The notes below the pieces were generated by a model. It searched no databases. It saw only the letters and a program-made list of their open reading frames with translations, and had not been told where the DNA came from. From Thiohalocapsa sp. (lineage in GTDB: Bacteria > Pseudomonadota > Gammaproteobacteria > Chromatiales > Chromatiaceae): 64,000 bases of DNA. Positions 44,981 to 54,470 of this stretch are shown here, piece by piece (the stretch's first letter is position 1; every line of letters starts with the position of its first letter). The translations under genes were made by a program, and so were the position numbers. The stretch lies in the NCBI RefSeq assembly GCF_022340605.1, contig NZ_JAJDNQ010000080.1, positions 1 to 64,000 on the forward strand. Direction: 5' to 3'.

Positions 44981-45347
44981 GTGGACAACGCCTCGGTGGG
45001 GCGCGTGCTGACGGGGGACTCGCGTGTGCGGCCCGGTTGCCGTGCCGGTTGCCGTGCGCTTCCGGGGCGGCGCTCGCGGCGCGGCAGGAGCCACGAAATT
45101 AGCCGCTCAGTATAGCCCAACCGTGCATGGGCGGTCCGCCATGCGGCCCCCGACGGACCAAGACCCTGCCGCGGGCATGGCTGCGGACCACCCGTGCACC
45201 GTAGAATGGACGGTTTCTCCGGCCGTGCATCCACACCCGCGCGGCCCCGTGTTCCGCGCCTGCGGACAGCGGATACCCGCAGCGGCCGCGCGCGGTCTGC
45301 TCGCGTCCCCGTCTTGCCCGCTGGCGCCAACGAGACCGATCAAGCCA
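44981..45347. other. Divergent promoter region between aroG and lipocalin gene
   Basis: About 370 bases without a supported gene. It contains an imperfect stem GCATGGGCGG-T-CCGCCATGC (about 45124-45143) and two related CCGTGCA motifs nearby (45120, 45193). Promoters for both divergent genes must be here, but no clear -35/-10 pair was identified. Confidence 0.4.
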
Positions 45348-46085
45348 ATGAAAGACGACGGATTCGGCCAAGGGCCGGAGCAATCGCCATCGCGTGGCCG
45401 GCGCACCGCCGGCGCCAAGCCCGGCACTCGCCGGCGCCGGCGCACCGGTGCCGGCGGGCGTGACGACTGGGCCGAGGAGATCTATTCTGCTCCCGCGGAC
45501 AAGCGCGCCGCCGACGATGAGGGCGAGGCGCAGGTCATCGTCAGCACCCGGCTGCGCAAGCCCAAGGTACACCTGATGGCGCCCGCCACCGCGGCCTTCG
45601 TGGACCTGCGCCGCTACATGGGGCGGTGGTACGAGATCGCCCGCCTGCCCTATTTCACCCAGCGCCGCTGCGTCAAGGACGCGCACGCCGACTATGTCCT
45701 GGGTGACGACGGCATGGTCTATGTCACCAACCGCTGCACCCACCAAGATGGCGGTACCGGCACTGCCAAGGGCGTCGCGCGAGTGGTGGACCGGGGCAGC
45801 AACGCGCGGTTGGAGATCAGCTTCCGCACCCTCTACGGCGTGCACGTCCTCTGGGACGACTACTGGATCATCGGTGTCGGCGCCGACTACGACTACGCGC
45901 TGGTGGGCCAACCCACGCGCAAGCGCGGCTGGGTCCTGAGCCGTGATCCGTGCCCGGAAGAGGCCAAGGTGCAGGCATGGATCGCGGAGTTCGCCGAAAA
46001 GGGCTTCCCGGCCGAGGAATTCCTGCGCACTCGGCAGGAGGGTGGTCAAGCACCCGCGCGGTCATCCGTGGCGGAGAGCAACTAG
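45348..46085 (+). CDS. Lipocalin (Blc-like) with basic N-terminal extension and no signal peptide
   Basis: The C-terminal ~170 residues form a bacterial lipocalin of the Blc type. They contain the G-x-W signature (YMGRWYEIARLPYFTQRR), two conserved Cys positions (RRCVK, NRCTH), and DYDYALVGQPTRKRGWVLSR. Bacterial Blc proteins are normally outer-membrane lipoproteins. Here no lipobox or signal peptide is visible. Instead ~75 residues of basic, low-complexity sequence (including KPGTRRRRRTG) precede the fold. ATG 45348 is the first plausible start; no good ribosome site is seen. Cytoplasmic location or a mis-set start are both possible. Total length 245. Confidence 0.85.
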   Translation: MKDDGFGQGPEQSPSRGRRTAGAKPGTRRRRRTGAGGRDDWAEEIYSAPADKRAADDEGEAQVIVSTRLRKPKVHLMAPATAAFVDLRRYMGRWYEIARLPYFTQRRCVKDAHADYVLGDDGMVYVTNRCTHQDGGTGTAKGVARVVDRGSNARLEISFRTLYGVHVLWDDYWIIGVGADYDYALVGQPTRKRGWVLSRDPCPEEAKVQAWIAEFAEKGFPAEEFLRTRQEGGQAPARSSVAESN

Positions 46086-46131
46086 TGCACGGCCTTGGAA
46101 TTGTCGATACCGTTCGCTGTCCGGCGCGAGC

Positions 46132-46157
46132 GAGTGTCGCCCTGGAGGGCGACACTC
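46132..46157 (+). terminator. Perfect 11-bp hairpin after the lipocalin gene
   Basis: GAGTGTCGCCC-TGGA-GGGCGACACTC lies 47 bases after the stop codon, with a 4-base loop. No T-run follows, so it is either a factor-assisted terminator/mRNA 3' end stabiliser or a repeat; a related imperfect stem (GTGTCGGCC..GGTCGACAC) occurs at 46206-46227. Confidence 0.55.
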
Positions 46158-46181
46158 CGGCCATCGCGACCCGCGGCCATA

Positions 46182-46214
46182 GTGTCGGCCGGCGTGTCGG
46201 CCGGCGTGTCGGCC
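46182..46214. repeat. 12-bp tandem repeat GTGTCGGCCGGC
   Basis: Two exact copies (46182-46193, 46194-46205) and a partial third (46206-46214) occur in the repeat-rich gap downstream of the lipocalin gene. Confidence 0.75.
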
Positions 46215-46313
46215 TCCAGGTCGACACGGATCAGCACCACGGGCGGCCTTGAGCGTGGCCTCGATACTTCCGCATGAGTGCACTCGCACAACTGCGCTGA
46301 AGTGCCACTGATC

Positions 46314-46514
<201 letters not shown>

Positions 46515-46627
46515 CGGCCGGCGCGAGCTCGGGATCGCAATCGATCCCGATCCCGAAGCGCCTGCAGCCAGTGGTGGCGGGAATCAGGCGCAAGCGCACT
46601 GGCAACCATCTCTCCACGAGGGCGCCC

Positions 46628-46800
46628 GTGGGAGCGGCGTCCTCGCCGCGATCGCTCTAGCGCCGTGGGAGCGGCGTCCCCGCCGCGATCACCCCAGCGA
46701 CGTGGGAGCGGCGTCCCCGCCGCGATCGCTCCAGCGTCGTGGGAGCGGCGTCCTCGCCGCGATCGCTCTAGCGCCGGTGGAAATGGCATCCCCGCCGCCA
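46628..46800. repeat. 37-bp tandem array of REP-like palindromes, about 4.5 units
   Basis: Units beginning GTGGGAGCGGCG start at 46628, 46665, 46702 and 46739, with a degenerate fifth at 46776, so the period is exactly 37. Each unit has the inverted repeat GCGGCG-TCCT-CGCCGC (or TCCC) followed by GATCGCTCTAGCGCC-like sequence. The head resembles the GTGGGAGCGG repetitive extragenic palindromes known in Gammaproteobacteria. Units abut one another with no spacers, so it is not a CRISPR array. Confidence 0.85.
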
Positions 46801-46991
46801 AGTGACTCTATCTTCCCGCCAGTGTGCCGCAAAATCCGTTGCTCGCCGGGGCCATACACGGCCATGATCGGAAGCTGAAGCCAGTGGGATCATAGCGCGT
46901 CCCCGGCTTACCCCACGGCCTCTGATCACGGCTCGCGAAGCTCGACTTCGCGCGTCAAAGAAACCCCCTCGGCGACATGCGGAGAGCCACC

Positions 46992-47840
46992 ATGAAACTG
47001 GTGCGAGACGGCGTTCACCTGTCATTCGAGCTGGCCGGCACGGGCACGCCCGATCTGGTCTTCGTGCACGGACTCGGCGGGGATGCCAGTCACTTCGCGG
47101 CGCAATTGGCCCATTACTGCGACCGCGAACGCGTGCTGATCGTCGAGCTCCGCGGTCACGGCGCGAGCGACGCGCCCCGCCAAACCTACCCGATCGAGGT
47201 CTTCGCGGACGACATCGCCTGGCTCTGCGACACCCTCGAATTGCACCGGCCCGTCATCGTCGGCCAGGGCCTCGGCGGCAATACGGCGCTGGAGATCGCC
47301 GCGCGCCGGCCCGAGCTAGCGGCAGCGGTCGTGCTGCTCGACTCCTCGCTGCTGCTCACTCCAGAGGAAACGGAGCGGTTGACTGCCTGTTGCGACGGCT
47401 TGCACGGTCCCGACTGGCAGGACTGGGGGCGGCGCATCATCGCCGAAGCCTGCCAGCCGACCGACCGCTGCCGCGCACAGGTGGAGGCACGATTCCTGGC
47501 AACGCCACAGCACGTGTTGGCCGCGGCCTGCGACGGCGTCATGGCGTGGGAGCAGACGCGGGCGCGGATCTGCGCCAGCGCATGCCGGGTGCCGGTGCTC
47601 TACGTCGAGGCGTCCCGGCCGTTGGTTGACCTTGAGCGCTTCGCGCGGCTCTGCCCGCAACTGATCACCGCGAAGGCCACCGGTTCCGGGCATTTCCTGG
47701 CCATGGAAGTGCCCGAGCAGGTCGATGCGATGCTCGATCGCTTCCTGTTGCTGTACCGGCGGCAGTCGCATGGAGCGACGCCGCACGCGTCCCAGGCGCT
47801 CAGTGCCCCTCTGGCCAATCGTCGCCAAGCGTCTGCCTGA
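46992..47840 (+). CDS. Alpha/beta-hydrolase-fold protein with nucleophile serine replaced by glycine
   Basis: The 282-residue protein has the fold's landmarks: oxyanion-loop FVHGLGGDAS (residues 24-33), VELRGHGASDAP (51-62), and a C-terminal catalytic histidine in GSGHFLAMEVPEQV (His234). At the nucleophile elbow, however, it reads VIVGQGLGGNTAL, so the residue that should be Ser (position 93, normally G-H-S-L-G-G) is Gly. Classical esterase or lyase activity is therefore unlikely unless another residue substitutes. GGAGAGCCACC precedes ATG 46992. The last ~30 residues are Ser/Ala/Arg-rich. The substrate is unknown. Confidence 0.85.
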   Translation: MKLVRDGVHLSFELAGTGTPDLVFVHGLGGDASHFAAQLAHYCDRERVLIVELRGHGASDAPRQTYPIEVFADDIAWLCDTLELHRPVIVGQGLGGNTALEIAARRPELAAAVVLLDSSLLLTPEETERLTACCDGLHGPDWQDWGRRIIAEACQPTDRCRAQVEARFLATPQHVLAAACDGVMAWEQTRARICASACRVPVLYVEASRPLVDLERFARLCPQLITAKATGSGHFLAMEVPEQVDAMLDRFLLLYRRQSHGATPHASQALSAPLANRRQASA

Positions 47841-48117
47841 ACCTGAACGGGCCTGGCTCGGGGAGGGCGTGCTGGCCGACGATCCGAGCCTCGAGACTCG
47901 CATACCGGCAAGGGGCGTCCTGACCTACCCACGTGCGGGGCGGCTCGCGGTCACCGAGGCCGGCCTGCCGTCACGGACCAGCCTTCGCGAATGCCGTTAG
48001 GCCATGGCGGGAGAAGCCTTGCCGATAACCGTTGCGCAACGGGCAGAGCCCAATCGGCGCTTGGCGCGAAGCCGCGATGGAGGATGAGTCGTCGTTCCGC
48101 CCACCGGTGGACTCCAA

Positions 48118-49303
48118 TCAGTCGCCCCGGGGCAGTAGCGCCTGCGGAATGCCGACGCCATCGTCTTTGACTTGCACGATACAGTCCCCGCCTGCACGGG
48201 TGACCTGGACCGCGATGGACCCGCCCGGCTCGGTGTACTTGGCCGCATTGCTCAGCAGATTGGCAAAGACCTGGCCAAGCCGCACCGGGTCCGCGTCGAG
48301 CGCCAGTGTCGCGGCGGGCAGGTCCAATGTGAGCCGGTGGCCGCGGCTGTCGATCAACGATCGGGTGGTCTCGATGGCTTGTTCGAGCACGTCCGCGACG
48401 GCCACGCGCTCGCGGCGAAGCAGGATACGCCCGTGGTCGATGCGGTTCAGATCGAGCAGATCATCCACCAGGCGCACCAACTGCGCGAGCTGGCGTTGCA
48501 TCTTGGCGATGGTATCCGCCGCCCACGGAAGCTGCTGGCCGCCCTGCGCGAGCAGTTCGAGGCCGTTGCGCAGGGGGGGCGAGCGGGTTGCGCAGCTCAT
48601 GCGCCAACGTGGCGAGAAACTCATCCTTGCGACGGGCCGCCTCGCGCAAGGCCAGCTCGGCCTGCCGGCGCTTGGTGGTTTCTTCGACGACGATGCTGAT
48701 GCCGGTCACCTGGCCAGCGGCGTTGCGCACCGGCAGCGAATGGTGCAGCCAGCTGCGCTCGACTCCGGGCCTGGAGGGCGTCTCGCCGACGGCCTCCTTG
48801 TTGTAGAGGGGGCGACCCGTCTCTAGGGCCTCGCGCAGCTCCGGCTCCATGGTGTCGGCGAGCTGGGGCAACATTTCCCGCACGCGCTTGCCGAACTCGA
48901 TGTGCTGCAAGCCGTGCGTCTTCAGCGCCCCTCGGTACTCCGCCATGACGCGGGCGCGGTCGTCCGGATGAATGCTCGCAAGCCGGCTCGCCTGAGAGGG
49001 TTGTACGCTGCGGGGCAGGCCGTACAGCTCGTAATAGGAGTCCGACCAGATGGAGCGGCCGGTGACCAGATCGATGTCCCGGACGCCGGCGCCGATACGG
49101 CAGCCGGCGTTCGCGAGCGTGGCCTCGCCCTCGCCGCGGGTCGGCTCGGCCGCCCCGGGCCGGACCGGCAGAGGTTCATGACGTGCGCTCTCGTGCAGAG
49201 CCCGCAGTTCATCACGCTCGCGCTCGAGCTCCGCAACGCGCGCCTCCAGCTCCGCGATGCGCGCGCTCGCGGCATCGGCGCAATGGTCCGTGGTCACGGC
49301 CAC
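48118..49303 (-). pseudogene. PAS histidine kinase, frameshifted and truncated
   Basis: The 5' part encodes a coiled-coil N-terminus (SARIAELEARVAELERERDE), a PAS domain (about residues 65-215) and the start of HisKA (EFLATLAHELRNPLAP). There a run of seven C on the coding strand (G at 48573-48579) shifts the frame. Removing one base restores LAPLRNGLELL and joins it to the continuing frame with VRLVDDLLDLNRI and a HATPase N-box (LLSNAAKYTEPGG). The restored product still stops right after VKDDGVGIPQALLP, so the G2 box and the end of the ATPase domain are missing. GTG 49303 is the likely start. It could be a sequencing slip plus truncation, but two independent defects favour a decayed gene. 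Confidence 0.85.
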
Positions 49304-49481
49304 ATCATCGCCTGCCGCGGGCGCTCCGGATCACGCTCCATGAGGTCTCACGATCATCTCCCGTTTGGCTGTATGTCCCTGAGCGCAATGATGCCTGATC
49401 AAGAAAACGTCGGAAACCGCGCATGCGACCGCCCTGCTGATCCTTGGCCAGGATCGCGGCCGAGCGAGCAGGGCCCTGGAA

Positions 49482-50462
49482 TCAAGGGCAGCCGCGCGAG
49501 CTCTGGCTGAGAAACTGCCAGGACCGCCCGGCGCGGCCCAGCTCGAAGGTATCGACGCTGCAAGCGTGCTTGCCGCTCTTCATTCGATAGGATAAGCGAG
49601 CCTGCACGCGCTCGTCGCTCAAGGCGCGAATCTCCGACGCGGTGACTCGGTCCACCTTTCCGTCCCACCAGCCCACATAGCTGTCGAACCCAACCCGGCG
49701 ACGCATCTCGGGCGAGAGCATGGCCCAGGTCTGCGCATAGGGCACGTGCTTCAACAGCGAATAGTAGCGCTCGACGAAGCGGGCGGCCGACCGCGGCTCG
49801 GGTCTGCCCGGGCCGCTCGCCGGGGATGCGCCGGCGCACTTGGCGGAACCAACGAAGCAGCCCCGCTCCATATCCCACACCTTGATGCCCAGGCTCAAGC
49901 ATTCCGCGGTCGAGAACCAATACATGTCGTCGGAGGCCGTCTGGAAGGTGCGCACGAAGATCTCCATGGGTGCGTTCACGGTGTGGCCGTATTCCAGCAT
50001 CTCGCCGACGATCTGTTGCGTGCGGTCGGTATCATCCAAGCGCGAGCCATCGCCGTTCCTGAAGGCGTGGAAACCCAGCCGGCTGGTGGTCGTGCTGGAC
50101 ATCCAGCGCGCGCCGGTGCGGTCGGTGCCGCCCAGGAACGCCAATGCGCAGGCGCTGGCGCACATCCCGCCGCCTTCCACAACGGCCTTGATGCGATTGC
50201 GCCTGAGGTATTCTCCAAGTCGAATACCACCGCCGAGACTGCCGCCGGGGCTGTCGAAATAGACCGCGGTGTTGCGCCTGCGCCCGACCCGGGAGAGATA
50301 GCGGTCGAGGCGCTCGGCGTCGTCCCAGACGACGTTCCCGGTGGCCGACACCGCGGTCAGCGTCTTGGAATCGTTGCCTTGGGCGCTGAAGTCCATCGCG
50401 GCGGCGGGCAGTGCCAGGCTCGTGAGGACAATGCAGGTGATTTGAGCGCAGCCCTTGATCAT
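49482..50462 (-). CDS. Exported ClpP-like serine-protease-fold protein
   Basis: With ATG 50462 the 326-residue product begins with a good Sec signal peptide (MIKGCAQITCIVLTSLALPA). Next comes a ClpP/crotonase-like segment: VYFDSPGGSLGGGIRLGEYL provides the oxyanion glycines, and GGGMCASACALAFLGG holds the candidate nucleophile serine. The C-terminal ~110 residues (FVERYYSLLKHVPYAQTWAM and onward) look like a small NTF2-type or DUF4440-like add-on. Proteins of this type are periplasmic, and their substrates are unknown. A longer start at 50525 would overlap the HNH gene; the chosen start has GGGA five bases upstream and avoids the overlap. Confidence 0.75.
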   Translation of the reverse strand: MIKGCAQITCIVLTSLALPAAAMDFSAQGNDSKTLTAVSATGNVVWDDAERLDRYLSRVGRRRNTAVYFDSPGGSLGGGIRLGEYLRRNRIKAVVEGGGMCASACALAFLGGTDRTGARWMSSTTTSRLGFHAFRNGDGSRLDDTDRTQQIVGEMLEYGHTVNAPMEIFVRTFQTASDDMYWFSTAECLSLGIKVWDMERGCFVGSAKCAGASPASGPGRPEPRSAARFVERYYSLLKHVPYAQTWAMLSPEMRRRVGFDSYVGWWDGKVDRVTASEIRALSDERVQARLSYRMKSGKHACSVDTFELGRAGRSWQFLSQSSRGCP

Positions 50463-50470
50463 GGTCCCGG

Positions 50471-50947
50471 TCAGGCACGTGAGCAAAGCCATGAATCGAG
50501 TTGGCCTGGTGGGTGAAGTTTCCATCCGAGCTCCTCAAGGGTCCAATGTGCCTTGGTCGAGTTTCTCAATTGTGAAGTTGTCACGAGATTGCGTCTCGCG
50601 TCTGTGCCGCCGCGAGCAATCGGAATTACATGATCTACCGTCGGGTGGAAATGCCAGTAGGCGATATGTGTTTCTGATGTCTTCCAATGGGGATGGTATG
50701 GAAAGTCATTTGGCAATTCAAGACTCAAAATGCGTAGCGCGCCTGGATAGAGCAGTCTTTCACCTGAGTATCTATCAATAAAGCCGTCTCGCAGGAAGGT
50801 CGCCATGCTTTGAGCAAGCGTGTATCTGCGTGCGCTTCTCTCGATTGGCGAAAAGGGATAGCCGGCCATAATGATCTTCCCGGCATCTGATGACTCACCC
50901 ATCATTAGGGCTGAGAAGGCTCGCTCAATCGCCTGGAGCTTGTTCAT
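50471..50947 (-). CDS. HNH endonuclease
   Basis: The 158-residue protein has a single HNH/McrA-like nuclease motif: HPTVDHVIPIARGG followed by NLVTTSQLRNSTKAHW, preceded by YSGERLLYPGALRIL. The usual CxxC zinc pairs are absent. The coding sequence is visibly less GC-rich than its neighbours, with many A/T third positions, pointing to recent transfer. It lies just downstream of the SNF2-helicase cluster in the same direction and directly upstream of the ClpP-like gene. A restriction-like or defence role is possible but is only suggested by context. Confidence 0.88.
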   Translation of the reverse strand: MNKLQAIERAFSALMMGESSDAGKIIMAGYPFSPIERSARRYTLAQSMATFLRDGFIDRYSGERLLYPGALRILSLELPNDFPYHPHWKTSETHIAYWHFHPTVDHVIPIARGGTDARRNLVTTSQLRNSTKAHWTLEELGWKLHPPGQLDSWLCSRA

Positions 50948-51119
50948 GCCTTGTTCGTCGCGCAGTTATTTAGCGATATTCAGAATCTGGCCGAGGCTGC
51001 TTGGGCGGCGCCAGATCAGGGTGCCGCGTGGGCGCTGGCCGCAGGTTTCAAATGGCATGGCAAGTTTCGCTGACGCGGTGCCTGCAATGGCTTCGGCGTG
51101 TCGGCGGTTGACGCGCGCT

Positions 51120-54100
51120 TCAAGTGCCAATGTCGCTTCCGGACACGAATGTCGCCACGTCCGCCGCCAGCGCCGCGAGTAGCTCGGGCGGGATGTCGTC
51201 GCTGGCCTGTGCCAGGCTCTGGGCGCGCATGATCAGTGTCGCGTCGTCGGACTGGAGACGGCCGCCGGGCAGGGCCTCGGCGTAGAGCCAGACGGCGGCC
51301 TTGTGGGGCTCGGGCGGCTGGTCCTGCCCGCAGCACAGCGCGGCGGCGTTGAGTAGGGCGCCGAGCAGCAGCTCGGCGGCGGGGGCGGGGCAGTTCTGGC
51401 GCAGCAGCACCTCGGCGGCCTCGAGCTTCTGGCGGGCACGGCGTAGCAGCGGGGGCTCCGATGGCGCCGCGGCCGGCGGTTCGGTTGGGGCCTGATAGAG
51501 CGCCTCGGCGTCGGCGGCGGGGGAGGCGGCGCCCAGGCGCTGTAGACCGCGCAGCGTGCGGCGGTCGATGAGCGCGATGGGGACTTGCTCGGAGATGACC
51601 GCGGCGCGGGCGTCGTCGGCGTCGTCCACTTGATCGAGCACCACCAGCAGGCCGCCCCGGGCGCCGAGGATGCGGTCGATGCGGGGGCCGAGCTCGTGCT
51701 GCAGGACCTCGATGCAGCGGCGGACCTCGTCGCCGAGACCGGTGCCGGCGACCGCCGTGTCGGCGGGCGCCGTGGCGGCTTCGGTGCCTGCCGGCATGCC
51801 CGCCGCCTCGGGCTCGGTGGGTGCCAGCTCGGCGGCGGCCTCGGCCGCGACGGCGGGCGGCAATTGCGTCGGCTCGGCGGCGCCTGCCAAGTCCTCGGCC
51901 AGCACCTCGGCCAGCCGCTTGGACATGCCCACGACATCCTCGGTGGCGTCGGTGTCGACGACGTTGTCGAACAGGTCGCGCTTGCCTTGCACCAGGCCCA
52001 GCACGTGGTCCTCGTAGGCGTCGGCGGCCACCAGGTGGACCACCTGGACCTTGTTGCGCTGGCCGAGCCGGTGCACGCGGGCGACGCGCTGGTCCAGTAC
52101 GGCCGGGTTCCATGGGATGTCCAGGTTCACCAGCAGCGACGCGCATTGCAGGTTGAGCCCGGTGCCGCCGGCGTCGGTGGAGATGAACACCTGGCAGGCG
52201 TCGTCGTCGTGGAAGCGATCCATCAGCGCGCCGCGCCTCGCGCTGGGCACGCCGCCGTGCAGGCGCACGCAGCCGAGACCCATGCGCCGGACGAGCTCTT
52301 CCACCATCTCGCCCATCTGCGCCCACTGCGAGAAGACCACGGCCTTGAGTCCGGCGAGCTGACAGCCTTCCTCCAGGATGCTGGCCAGCTCGTCGAGCTT
52401 CGGCGAGCCCTTGGTTTCCTTGTCCACCAGGCCGGCGGCGTTGCAGGCCATGCGCGCGCGCTGGAGCGCGGCCATCATGCGGTTCTGCTCGGACGGCGTC
52501 AGCGGCCGACGCTTGAGGATCTGCGCCAGGCGCGCGGCGGTGTTGATGGCCTCGTCGTGAATCTCCGCCTGCTTCGGCGACAGCGGCACATCGCGGCGCT
52601 GCTCGATGCGGTCCGGCAGCTGGTCGCGCACCAGGGCGCGGTCGCGGCGCAGCATGACGGGCTGCATGCGCCGTCGCAGCTCGGAGAGGTTGCGGTAGCC
52701 GAGCACCTTGCCGCGCTCGTCGGTGATGTGGAAGTCCACCAGATACCGCCACAGCGGCCCCAGCACCCGCGGGTCCACCACCTGCATCAGGCTGTAGAGG
52801 TCCTCCAGGCGGTTCTCCAGCGGCGTGCCGCTGAGCACGAAGGCGTAGCGCGATGGGATGCGCTTGATGGCGGTGGCGATCTTGGTGCGCCAGTTCTTGA
52901 TGCGTTGGGCCTCATCGAGGATCAGCAGGTCCGGCGCCAGGGTCTCGTTGATGACGCTCAAGTCTCGCAGCACCAGCTCGTAGTTGATGACGTAGAAGCC
53001 GCTGCCTTTGCGGTACTGCACCGCGCGCGCCTCGGCCGGCCCCTGCACCTGGTGCGCCTTGGCGCCGGTGAAGCGCTCGATCTCCCGCGCCCACTGGAAC
53101 CTGAGCGACGCGGGGCAGACGATGAGCACACGCTCCACGTTGTCGTTGCGGTGCAGCCAGTAGGCGGCGGCGATGGCCTGGAGGGTCTTGCCGAGGCCCA
53201 TGTCGTCGGCCAGCAGTGCGCGGCCGCGGCCGGCGAGAAAGGCGACGCCGTCCACCTGGTACGGGTAGAGCCGGGCGCGGATCTCGGGCAGGCGGCCGCC
53301 GCTGTCATGGATGCGGCTGCCGATGTCGCGGGCGCGCAGCTCGCGGGCGGCGTCGTCGGCGAGCCGCCGGGCGTAGGCAAGGGCGTCGTCGCCGATCAGC
53401 AGCTCGTCGCCGCCGTGCTGCTCGGCGAAGGCGAGAAATTCATCCGGCAGCCGGCCGCGGAAGGCGCCGTCGGCATCGAACCAGTCCTCCAGCACCGGCA
53501 GCAGGTGGGCGGCCATCTCGGCGGCCCGGTGCAGCCGGATGCGCGGGGCGTCGTCGCGCTGCCAGTCCAGGTAGACGTAGGGCCGCGGCGCCGGCTGGTT
53601 GCGGATCGCTTTGTAGTCCTTGCGCTTGCCGATGCGGTGCAGCACCGCCTCGATGTGCTTGCACGTGCCGAGCTGATTGGTGGCGAAGTCCGGGCAGGTG
53701 CAGTGGTTGGCGCGCTCGGTCAGCGAGCGGATCTGCACCTGCCAGGTGGTCTGGATCGGGCTCGCGCCGGTGCCGATGGAGCGCGCCCGCCAGGTGCCGA
53801 ACCAGGTGCCGAACCAGGGGGCATCGTCGTGATTACCGCCGACGGGCTCGACGCGCACCTCGGCGCGGCCGCGCTTGACCCGCTCGTCGATGGCGGCGGC
53901 GACGGCGTCGCCCAGCTTGGCGTCGGGCGGCTCGGCGGTGCCGAAGGCGAGGAGCGCGGCCAGGGCGTGGACGCACAGGCCGCCGTCGGTGTCGGCGCCA
54001 TCGCCATGGTTGGCGCAGTCGCAGGCGGACCAGAGGTTGCCGTCGGCGTCGTAGCCCAGGCTCAGCGCAAGCTGCTCTTCGGAGTCCTCATCCTCCACCT

Positions 54101-54263
54101 CGGCGTGCAGCTCGCCGTCGGCGAACTGCACCTGCACCACGCGCTTATCCTGCGCATGGCGCCAGGCGCGGCGGAGCTGCGACTCGCCGGCGAGACCGTG
54201 CAGCTCCTCGCTGTCGAACACGAAGTGGGCCTGGGTGGCGCCGGTGGCTGGGGTCTGCGGCAT
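51120..54263 (-). CDS. SWIM zinc-finger SNF2-family helicase
   Basis: This 1047-residue protein has two SWIM-type zinc-binding motifs in its N-terminal third (CDCANH..CVH and CTCPDFATNQLGTCKH). A complete SNF2 ATPase follows, with motif I DDMGLGKTLQAIAAAY, motif II LLILDEAQRIKNW, motif III LSGTPLENRLEDLY, and C-terminal VVFSQWAQMGEMVEELVRR, STDAGGTGLNLQ and DQRVARVHRLGQ. After the helicase comes an Ala/Pro-rich linker and a helical tail. Such proteins remodel protein-DNA complexes and occur in bacterial conflict systems. GGAG precedes ATG 54263. It follows the 1163-residue ATPase-TPR gene in the same direction after 207 bases. Confidence 0.93.
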   Translation of the reverse strand: MPQTPATGATQAHFVFDSEELHGLAGESQLRRAWRHAQDKRVVQVQFADGELHAEVEDEDSEEQLALSLGYDADGNLWSACDCANHGDGADTDGGLCVHALAALLAFGTAEPPDAKLGDAVAAAIDERVKRGRAEVRVEPVGGNHDDAPWFGTWFGTWRARSIGTGASPIQTTWQVQIRSLTERANHCTCPDFATNQLGTCKHIEAVLHRIGKRKDYKAIRNQPAPRPYVYLDWQRDDAPRIRLHRAAEMAAHLLPVLEDWFDADGAFRGRLPDEFLAFAEQHGGDELLIGDDALAYARRLADDAARELRARDIGSRIHDSGGRLPEIRARLYPYQVDGVAFLAGRGRALLADDMGLGKTLQAIAAAYWLHRNDNVERVLIVCPASLRFQWAREIERFTGAKAHQVQGPAEARAVQYRKGSGFYVINYELVLRDLSVINETLAPDLLILDEAQRIKNWRTKIATAIKRIPSRYAFVLSGTPLENRLEDLYSLMQVVDPRVLGPLWRYLVDFHITDERGKVLGYRNLSELRRRMQPVMLRRDRALVRDQLPDRIEQRRDVPLSPKQAEIHDEAINTAARLAQILKRRPLTPSEQNRMMAALQRARMACNAAGLVDKETKGSPKLDELASILEEGCQLAGLKAVVFSQWAQMGEMVEELVRRMGLGCVRLHGGVPSARRGALMDRFHDDDACQVFISTDAGGTGLNLQCASLLVNLDIPWNPAVLDQRVARVHRLGQRNKVQVVHLVAADAYEDHVLGLVQGKRDLFDNVVDTDATEDVVGMSKRLAEVLAEDLAGAAEPTQLPPAVAAEAAAELAPTEPEAAGMPAGTEAATAPADTAVAGTGLGDEVRRCIEVLQHELGPRIDRILGARGGLLVVLDQVDDADDARAAVISEQVPIALIDRRTLRGLQRLGAASPAADAEALYQAPTEPPAAAPSEPPLLRRARQKLEAAEVLLRQNCPAPAAELLLGALLNAAALCCGQDQPPEPHKAAVWLYAEALPGGRLQSDDATLIMRAQSLAQASDDIPPELLAALAADVATFVSGSDIGT

Positions 54264-54470
54264 GGTGGCTCCGGGTTGCGTTGCAGGGTTGGGTGTTGGC
54301 TCGTGCTTCGCGCGTGCTGCGGCAAGATCGGGCAAGGGCGCGGTCGCGGATGCGGTGGTGCCGATACCGATCGCGATCGGACGCGATCCAGGGCGACACG
54401 GATCAACAATCCACGCGGCGCAACACGCCGACAACGGCACATCCCAGCGACCTCGCCCCACAGCGCCCGG

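Noticed and set aside
46628-46800. Tandem 37-bp units as a CRISPR array
   Set aside because: Units are contiguous with no unique spacers between them, and the unit is a REP-like palindrome. The Cas6-like gene is 20 kb away with no other cas genes.
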